Positions 1 through 4,166 of a stretch of DNA of 11,995 nucleotides are shown piece after piece; within the stretch, counting starts at the first letter, position 1, and every line of letters begins with the position of its first letter. The DNA is from DATBAK01 sp036787815 (GTDB lineage: Bacteria > Actinomycetota > Acidimicrobiia > IMCC26256 > PALSA-610): assembly GCA_036787815.1 (NCBI GenBank), contig DAIQOP010000115.1:1-11995 (forward strand), in the 5' to 3' direction. Position numbers and translations under genes: made by a program. The notes under the pieces were generated by a model. That model had not been told where the DNA came from. It did no database searches and saw only the letters and a program-made list of their open reading frames with translations.

Positions 1-29
1 CGAGGTGGGGCCGGGCAGCGCACCCGTGG

Positions 30-35
30 GAGAAT
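30..35 (+). promoter_or_regulatory. Possible -10 element for ylxP (leaderless type)
   Basis: The hexamer GAGAAT ends 7 bases before the GTG at 43, the distance at which a -10 box would place the transcript start on the start codon. It lacks the usual first T and no -35 is visible. A GGGAG at 28-32, 10 bases before the start, could instead act as a ribosome binding site, so both readings are open. Confidence 0.2.
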
Positions 36-42
36 CCCCGGT

Positions 43-342
43 GTGCATTGTGCCGCGGTGTGTTTCGATCTCCATGTGCCCGAGAGCCGTTCGCTGAAAG
101 CCAAGCGGGCGGCGATCCGGCCCGTGGTCGACGGTCTCCGCCACCGGTTCCGCGTCTCGGTCGCCGAGGTCGGGCATCTCGACCAGTGGCAGCGGGCGGC
201 GATCGGTGTCGCCGTCGTGTCCGCGACGGTCTCGCAGGTCGAGCAGGTGCTGGAGTCGGTCGAGCGGTTCGTCGACACGGCCGAAGGTGTCGAGCTCATC
301 GACGTCGAGCGGGGCTGGCTCGAGCTCGAAGCGGCACAGTGA
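43..342 (+). CDS. ylxP: DUF503 / YlxP family protein
   Basis: This is a 99-residue protein of the DUF503 (YlxP) family, a small conserved protein of unproven function that sits between infB and rbfA in many bacteria. Family hallmarks are visible: an N-terminal strand CFDLHVPES followed by SLKAKR (about residues 17-22), a helix with LRHRFRVSVAEVG, then the QWQRAAIGVAVVS block and a C-terminal amphipathic helix, VEQVLESVERFVDT. The length is normal for the family. The GTG at 43 is chosen because the family starts just before this first strand; the frame is open upstream to the window edge, but that stretch is not family-like. It lies 13 bases before rbfA on the same strand, so the two are probably cotranscribed. 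Its role may be tied to 30S assembly or initiation; that is inference from context only. Confidence 0.85.
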   Translation: MHCAAVCFDLHVPESRSLKAKRAAIRPVVDGLRHRFRVSVAEVGHLDQWQRAAIGVAVVSATVSQVEQVLESVERFVDTAEGVELIDVERGWLELEAAQ

Positions 343-355
343 CCGGACCGAGACG

Positions 356-784
356 ATGACGAAGCACTCGCCCCATCGCTACCCGCGCACGGCGCGCGCG
401 AACGAAGTGATCATCGAGGTGATCGCGGAGGAGCTCGGCCGCCTCTCCGACCCGCGCCTCGAGATGGTCACGCTCACGGGCGCGGAGGCTTCGAGCGATC
501 TCGCGTACGCGACGATCTACTACTCGGCGCTCGACCCGGCCGGTCATCCGCAGTCGGAGGAGCAGGTGAAGGCGACGGGTGCGGCGTTGCACAAGGCGAC
601 ACCGCATCTCCGCCGCGTGCTGGGGCAGCAGATTCGCTGGCGCAACACGCCCGCGCTCACGTTCAAGGTCGATCCCTCGGTCGCCGCCGGCCAGCGCATC
701 GAGGAGCTGCTGCGCGAGATCCACTCCCACGACAGTCAGGCGCAACCCGGAGGCGGGGGCATGCCGGAGGGTGAAGCCGAATGA
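356..784 (+). CDS. rbfA: Ribosome-binding factor A (RbfA)
   Basis: RbfA is a KH-fold protein that binds the immature 30S subunit near the 5' helix of 16S rRNA and helps late maturation, notably after cold shock. The 142-residue product shows the family pattern: RYPRTARANEVIIEVIAEEL helix at the start (residues 8-27), DPRLEMVTLTGAEASSDLAYATIYYS strands, an ALHKATPHLRRVLGQQIRWRNTPALTFKVD block, and a final RIEELLREI helix. The ATG at 356 gives the expected N-terminus; no strong Shine-Dalgarno is seen, and the gene follows ylxP by 13 bases. The last 16 residues (from SQAQPGGGG to the end) are encoded by the first copy of a 53-bp direct repeat, so the Gly-rich tail is not part of the ancestral fold. 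Its stop overlaps an ATG as ATGA at 781. Confidence 0.93.
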   Translation: MTKHSPHRYPRTARANEVIIEVIAEELGRLSDPRLEMVTLTGAEASSDLAYATIYYSALDPAGHPQSEEQVKATGAALHKATPHLRRVLGQQIRWRNTPALTFKVDPSVAAGQRIEELLREIHSHDSQAQPGGGGMPEGEAE

Positions 785-837
785 GTAGCGAGGCGCAACC
801 CGGAGGCGGGGGCATGCCGGAGGGTGGAGCCGCATGA
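781..837 (+). other. Mini-ORF 1 in the rbfA-nrnA relay (18 aa)
   Basis: An 18-codon ORF, MSSEAQPGGGGMPEGGAA, starts at the ATG that overlaps the rbfA stop (ATGA at 781-784). GGAGGG at 766-771 lies 9 bases before it, a good Shine-Dalgarno distance. Its TGA (835-837) overlaps the next ATG at 834. Its sequence matches the RbfA tail residues QPGGGGMPEG because it is encoded by the next repeat copy. It may be translated only as part of translational coupling; no function for the peptide is suggested by its sequence. Confidence 0.35.
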
Positions 838-869
838 GTACCGAGGCGCCGGAGGGTGGAGCCGCATGA
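834..869 (+). other. Mini-ORF 2 in the rbfA-nrnA relay (11 aa)
   Basis: An 11-codon ORF, MSTEAPEGGAA, begins at the ATGA shared with mini-ORF 1 and ends at TGA 867-869, which overlaps the nrnA ATG at 866 in the same ATGA manner. GGAGGG at 819-824 lies 9 bases before its ATG. It is encoded by the shortened third repeat copy. Expression is not proven by sequence. Confidence 0.3.
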
Positions 870-1831
870 GCAACACAGATCTGGCGGCGGCGGCTGCGGC
901 GATCCGCGGCGCGCGGTCCGTGTCGCTGGCGTGCCACGTGAATCCCGACGGCGACGCGTTGGGTTCGATGCTCGGCCTGCACCATGTGCTGCGGGCCGCG
1001 GGCATCGCGTCGATCGCGTCGTTCTCTGAGCCGTTCGGGGTCGCGCCGCACTATCGCGAGCTGCCGGGGCTCGAGTTGCTGGTGCCGCCGTCGGAGTTCC
1101 CGGCCGAGCCCGAGCTCATGATCACGTTCGATTCCGGCGCGCTGCACCGGCTCGGCGATCTCGAGCCCGCGGCGAAGGCCGCCGCGGAGCTCGTGGTGCT
1201 CGACCATCACGTGTCGAACGAGCGCTACGGCACGATCAACGTGATCGTGCCGACCGCGGCCGCGACCGGCGTCGTCGTGCGCGAGCTCGTCGCCGAGCTC
1301 GGTCTGCCCCTCACGCACGACTCCGCGGTGTGCCTCTACGCGGCGCTCGTGTGCGACACCGGCCGGTTCCAGTACGAGTCGACGACGGCGTCGGTGTTCG
1401 AGCTCGCGGCCGAGCTCGTGTCGTTCGGCGTTCCCGTCGCGCGCTTGTCGCGCTCGTTGTTCGAGGAACATTCGTTCGCGTACCTCAAGCTCCTCGGCGC
1501 GGCGCTCGAGCGCGCGGTGCTCGACCCTGCGCACTCGTTCGTGTACACGTCGGTCATGCAGGACGACCTGGATCGGTACGGCGTCACCTTCGAAGAGGTC
1601 GAGGGACTCATCGACGTCGTGCGGCGCACGAGCGAGGCCGAGGTCGCCGCGGTGTTCAAGGAAGGCACCGACGGCGTGATTCGCGTCAGCCTGCGATCGC
1701 TCGGGGCCGTCGACGTGTGCCGGATCGCGCAGTCGCAGGGTGGTGGCGGGCATCGCTTCGCCGCGGGCTTCTCGACCGACGATTCCGTTTCCGAGATCGT
1801 CCGACGCATCGAGAGCGCGCTGCAAGAGTGA
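866..1831 (+). CDS. nrnA: DHH/DHHA1 nanoRNase / pAp phosphatase (NrnA-like)
   Basis: This 321-residue protein of the DHH phosphoesterase family degrades 2-5 nt RNA fragments and, in characterised homologues, dephosphorylates pAp, with Mn2+ ions in the active site. Metal-binding motifs are complete: HVNPDGDALGS (residues 24-34, with D28 and D30), FDSG after LMIT, VVLDHH (D113-H115) and LVCDTGRFQY. The C-terminal DHHA1 substrate-binding domain ends in the GGGGHRFAAGF motif at about residues 292-302. The ATG at 866 gives an N-terminus one short helix ahead of the first strand and has GGAGGG (851-856) 9 bases upstream. The frame also opens at 824, but that extension is only repeat sequence. The 3' end overlaps truB as GTGA. 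The order rbfA-nrnA-truB is usual in actinobacteria. Confidence 0.92.
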   Translation: MSNTDLAAAAAAIRGARSVSLACHVNPDGDALGSMLGLHHVLRAAGIASIASFSEPFGVAPHYRELPGLELLVPPSEFPAEPELMITFDSGALHRLGDLEPAAKAAAELVVLDHHVSNERYGTINVIVPTAAATGVVVRELVAELGLPLTHDSAVCLYAALVCDTGRFQYESTTASVFELAAELVSFGVPVARLSRSLFEEHSFAYLKLLGAALERAVLDPAHSFVYTSVMQDDLDRYGVTFEEVEGLIDVVRRTSEAEVAAVFKEGTDGVIRVSLRSLGAVDVCRIAQSQGGGGHRFAAGFSTDDSVSEIVRRIESALQE

Positions 1832-2778
1832 CGGTCGACGGGTTGGTCGTCGTCGACAAACCGACGGGATGCACATCACACGACGTCGTCGGACGCTTGC
1901 GGCGCGTCTACGGGCAACGGCGGGTCGGGCACGCCGGCACCCTCGACCCCGACGCGACGGGTGTGCTGCTCGTCGGCCTCGGGCGGGCGACCCGCCTGCT
2001 GCGGTTCCTGCAAGAGACGTCGAAGAGCTACCGCGCCACGGTGGTGTTCGGGGTCGCCACCGATTCGCTCGACGCCTCGGGAGCGGTGCTCGACCGCGTC
2101 ACGATGCGACTCACCCGTGAGCAGATCGAGACGGCAGCCGCTCGGTTCGTGGGTGAGACCGACCAGGTGCCGCCGATGGTGTCGGCGATCAAGATCGGCG
2201 GCCGTCGTCTGCACGAGCTGGCCCGCCAGGGCGTCGAGGTCGAACGGCCAGCGCGGCGGGTTCGCATCGACCGCTTCACGGTCGAGGGGTTCACCGACGG
2301 CCCGTATCCCGAGGCCGAGGTCGTCGTCGACTGCAGTAGCGGCACCTACGTGCGGTCGCTGGCCGCGGATCTCGGGGTCGCGCTCGGCGGCTGCGCGCAC
2401 CTGCGTGATCTGCGCCGGCTCCGCGTCGGCGCGTTCGAGGTCGGCGAGTCGCATCCGCTCGAACGCATCGAGAGCGACCCGCTCTCCCTGGTGCTCACTC
2501 CCGCCGAAGCCCTACGCGACATGGCCCGTGTGACCGTGACGGGCGAGGAGGCACGGGCGGTGTCGCACGGCGCGGTGTTCGCGCCCGCGGCGCTGCCGGC
2601 GGTCGGTGACGCGCCGGGCCCGTTCGCAGTCGTCGATCCCGCGGGCACGCTGCTCGCCGTGTACGAGCGCCGCGGGGCCGCGCTGAAGGCCGCCGTCGTG
2701 GTCGCGCCCGCGCCCGCGCCCCCGCCCGGCTCGGGCGACACCGACGACGTGACGGGCGACGCGGCGGATACCGAATGA
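1828..2778 (+). CDS. truB: tRNA pseudouridine(55) synthase TruB
   Basis: TruB isomerises U55 in the T-loop of tRNAs to pseudouridine and also acts as a tRNA chaperone. The 316-residue product has VVVDKPTGCTSHDVV at the N-terminus and the catalytic motif HAGTLDPDATGVLL, with the nucleophile Asp at residue 40. It also has SYRATVVFG, QVPPMVSAIKIGG and CSSGTYVRSLAADLG in order. The GTG start at 1828 overlaps the nrnA stop (GTGA) with no good Shine-Dalgarno, so translation probably depends on coupling. After the C-terminal domain there is a roughly 27-residue tail from about residue 290 that is Ala/Pro- and then Asp-rich (APAPAPPPGSGDTDDV), likely disordered and partly encoded by a GCGCCC hexamer repeat. 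Its stop overlaps the ribF ATG. Confidence 0.95.
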   Translation: MTVDGLVVVDKPTGCTSHDVVGRLRRVYGQRRVGHAGTLDPDATGVLLVGLGRATRLLRFLQETSKSYRATVVFGVATDSLDASGAVLDRVTMRLTREQIETAAARFVGETDQVPPMVSAIKIGGRRLHELARQGVEVERPARRVRIDRFTVEGFTDGPYPEAEVVVDCSSGTYVRSLAADLGVALGGCAHLRDLRRLRVGAFEVGESHPLERIESDPLSLVLTPAEALRDMARVTVTGEEARAVSHGAVFAPAALPAVGDAPGPFAVVDPAGTLLAVYERRGAALKAAVVVAPAPAPPPGSGDTDDVTGDAADTE

Positions 2779-3659
2779 AGATCGTCCGCGATCCGCAAGG
2801 ACCGGCACTCGCTGTCGAGGCGGAGCCGCATGAACGCGGCTCGGTCGTCACGATCGGTGCGTTCGACGGCGTGCACCTGGGGCACCGCGCCGTGCTGCGG
2901 CTCGTGCGCGAGCTCGCCGACGCGCGCGGCCTGCGCGCCGCGCTCGTCACCTTCGATCGTCATCCCGCGGAGATCGTGCGGCCGGAGTCGGCGCCGAAGC
3001 TCCTCACCACCCTCGACCACCGGCTCGAGCTCCTCGACGGCACCGGCCTGCTCGACCAGTGCGTGGTGCTCACCTTCGACGAGCAGCGCAGCCACGAGAG
3101 CGCCGAGGAGTTCGTGCGCGAGGTGCTGGTCGGGGTGCTGCACGCGCGCCTCGTGGTCGTCGGCGCCGACTTCCACTTCGGGCACCGGCGGGGCGGCAAC
3201 GTCGCGCTGCTCGACGCCATGGGCGCCGACCTCGGGTTCGAGGTGCTCGGGCTCGGGCTCGTCGCGCCCCAGACGGGCTCGATCCCGTACTCGTCGACCC
3301 GCGTGCGGGAGCTGCTCGGCGAGGGCGATGTCGAGGGCGCCGCCGAGGTCCTCGGCCGCCCCCACGAGCTGCGGGGCCTGCTGGCCGACAATCGCCTCTT
3401 CGTCCCGGAGCGGATGTGCGTGCCGGCCGAGGCGCTCTACCTCGGCACCGTCACGGAGGGTGAGCGCCCTGAACGTCCGGTGACCATCTCGATCGGCACC
3501 CCGATCGCGACCGCGATCCCAACCGCGATCCCTGCCGCAACGGGGCCTTCCGACCGGGTCGAGATCGTGACCGTGCGCACGGGAACCATCATGGGCGCGC
3601 CCGGTATCGTGCGGCTGCACACCCGCATCGGTGGCACGGAAGCCGCCGGGGGGCGTTGA
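2775..3659 (+). CDS. ribF: RibF-type FAD synthetase with degenerate riboflavin kinase domain
   Basis: RibF is normally bifunctional: the N-terminal domain adenylylates FMN to FAD, the C-terminal domain phosphorylates riboflavin. Here the N-terminal domain (about 1-185) looks complete: GAFDGVHLGH (28-37), TFDRHP, GADFHFGHRRGGN, and YSSTRVRELL (172-181). After GRPHELRG (ending at 201) the kinase domain is abnormal. The expected GxVxxGDxxGRxLGFPTAN segment is absent and LLADN (202-206) stands where its end should be. Later strands are only loosely recognisable: VPERMCVPAEALYLGTV, then RPVTISIGTPI. A low-complexity run, TPIATAIPTAIPA, is inserted. About 94 residues remain, against roughly 120-125 in intact kinase domains. 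No other frame at 3360-3660 encodes the missing motif, so this is not one simple frameshift. FAD synthesis is well supported; riboflavin kinase activity is doubtful. The ATG overlaps the truB stop. Confidence 0.88.
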   Translation: MKIVRDPQGPALAVEAEPHERGSVVTIGAFDGVHLGHRAVLRLVRELADARGLRAALVTFDRHPAEIVRPESAPKLLTTLDHRLELLDGTGLLDQCVVLTFDEQRSHESAEEFVREVLVGVLHARLVVVGADFHFGHRRGGNVALLDAMGADLGFEVLGLGLVAPQTGSIPYSSTRVRELLGEGDVEGAAEVLGRPHELRGLLADNRLFVPERMCVPAEALYLGTVTEGERPERPVTISIGTPIATAIPTAIPAATGPSDRVEIVTVRTGTIMGAPGIVRLHTRIGGTEAAGGR

Positions 3660-3667
3660 AGACGGGC

Positions 3668-3681
3668 CATGCGGTAGCATG
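3668..3681 (+). promoter_or_regulatory. Small hairpin and possible -10 (TAGCAT) before rpsO
   Basis: CATGC (3668-3672) and GCATG (3677-3681) are perfect complements around the 4-base loop GGTA. The same stretch contains TAGCAT (3675-3680), which fits the actinobacterial TANNNT -10 pattern; no convincing -35 is visible. If used, transcription would start near 3687 and give rpsO a leader of about 65 bases. Promoter and hairpin readings are alternatives. Confidence 0.3.
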
Positions 3682-3693
3682 CTCCTCCGTGAG

Positions 3694-3709
3694 CCGGCCT
3701 CCTGGCCGG
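3694..3709 (+). promoter_or_regulatory. Hairpin in the rpsO leader
   Basis: A perfect 6-bp GC stem, CCGGCC / GGCCGG, closes on the loop TCCT. There is no T-run after it, so it is not a standard intrinsic terminator. It lies in the untranslated leader of rpsO, where S15 binds structured mRNA to repress its own synthesis in several bacteria. That role here is inference. Confidence 0.4.
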
Positions 3710-3752
3710 ACACGACGCTTTCCCACCAGCGAAGGAATTAGAGCGCGCGCAT

Positions 3753-4007
3753 ATGCCGAAGGCCGCCACGATCACCGAGCACAGGGTCCACGAGACCGAT
3801 ACCGGTTCGCCAGAGGTGCAGATTGCCCTCCTCACCGATCGGGTCAATCAGCTCACGGAGCATTTGAAGGTCCACAAGAAGGACCACCATTCGCGCCGGG
3901 GCCTGCTCATGCTCGTCGGCCGTCGCCGTCGGCTGCTCGACTACTTGCGAAGCAATGACGTCGAGCGATACCGCGCCCTGATCGCCAAGCTCGGGCTGCG
4001 TCGTTAG
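3753..4007 (+). CDS. rpsO: 30S ribosomal protein S15
   Basis: S15 is a primary binder of the 16S rRNA central domain and nucleates platform assembly of the 30S subunit. The 84-residue product (family usually about 88-89) is all helical as expected. It shows ETDTGSPEVQIALLTDRVNQL, then LKVHKKDHHSRRGLLMLVGRRRRLLDYL with the H..DHHSRRGL RNA-binding signature, and ends with YRALIAKLGLRR. ATG at 3753 is the only fitting start. The nearest purine run, AAGGAA at 3732-3737, is 15 bases away, longer than usual, which may reflect a folded leader. The gene stands between ribF and pnp, the common order. It ends in TAG and is followed by a strong hairpin. Confidence 0.97.
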   Translation: MPKAATITEHRVHETDTGSPEVQIALLTDRVNQLTEHLKVHKKDHHSRRGLLMLVGRRRRLLDYLRSNDVERYRALIAKLGLRR

Positions 4008-4010
4008 CAC

Positions 4011-4037
4011 GCGAGGAGCGGATCGCCCGCTCCTCGC
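4011..4037 (+). terminator. Strong hairpin after rpsO (attenuator or RNase III site)
   Basis: GCGAGGAGCGG (4011-4021) and CCGCTCCTCGC (4027-4037) form a perfect 11-bp stem with the 5-base loop ATCGC, beginning 4 bases after the rpsO stop. Only TTC follows, so it is not a classical U-tract terminator. It could stabilise the rpsO 3' end, attenuate read-through into pnp, or be an RNase III substrate, as reported for the rpsO-pnp spacer of Streptomyces. Confidence 0.6.
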
Positions 4038-4068
4038 TTCGCGTCACGACCGAAACCGCCGGAAAGGT

Positions 4069-4125
4069 GTTCGGTTGTCAGTCGCCACCGCCCGGGTCTC
4101 CGCTCGGACGCTGACAACTGGGAAC
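4069..4125 (+). promoter_or_regulatory. pnp leader stem-loop
   Basis: GTTGTCAG (4074-4081) and CTGACAAC (4111-4118) pair perfectly over 8 bp. After a small bulge the stem continues outward with GTTC (4069-4072) against GAAC (4122-4125), giving about 12 bp in total. The GC-rich interior at 4082-4110 can fold further. The structure ends about 40 bases before the pnp start. Leader stem-loops of this kind mediate RNase III cleavage and PNPase autoregulation in other bacteria; the same role here is inference. Confidence 0.5.
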
Positions 4126-4166
4126 CGGGTCCTCTCCAGGCACGAGATTGAAGAGGAGCCGCTCCC

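Larger units (their letters stand above)
738..870 (+). repeat. 53-bp tandem repeat spanning the rbfA-nrnA junction
   Basis: Two near-identical 53-base units lie head to tail at 738-790 and 791-843. They differ at only three or four positions (for example GGGTGAAGCCGA against GGGTGGAGCCGC). A third, shorter copy at 844-870 has lost 21 bases from the middle but keeps the end CCGGAGGGTGGAGCCGCATGAG. Each unit ends with a GGAGGG motif followed by ATGAG, so each carries a ribosome binding site and a start codon. The unit contains the palindrome GGCATGCC. The repeat length is not a multiple of three, so each copy puts its ATG in a new frame. Confidence 0.93.

Noticed and set aside
824..865. Upstream GTG extension of nrnA by 14 residues
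   Set aside because: The extra residues come from the repeat DNA. The ATG at 866 has a better-placed GGAGGG and begins at the family N-terminus.
296..1879. A 527-codon minus-strand open frame across rbfA, nrnA and the start of truB
   Set aside because: It mirrors the codon phase of confirmed genes and shows no recognisable motif.
2703..2727. GCGCCC hexamer run near the end of truB
   Set aside because: It is short low-complexity DNA coding an Ala-Pro linker and is common in high-GC genomes.
3360..3660. A frameshift as explanation for the odd RibF C-terminus
   Set aside because: I read the other two plus frames and neither contains a GFPTAN-like segment, so one insertion or deletion would not restore the kinase motif.
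2346..3713. A 455-codon minus-strand open frame across truB and ribF
   Set aside because: It is antisense shadow of two well-identified genes with biased low-complexity composition.
4011..4037. A classical Rho-independent terminator after rpsO
   Set aside because: The stem is strong but no U-run follows, so it is recorded as an attenuator or processing hairpin with moderate confidence only.
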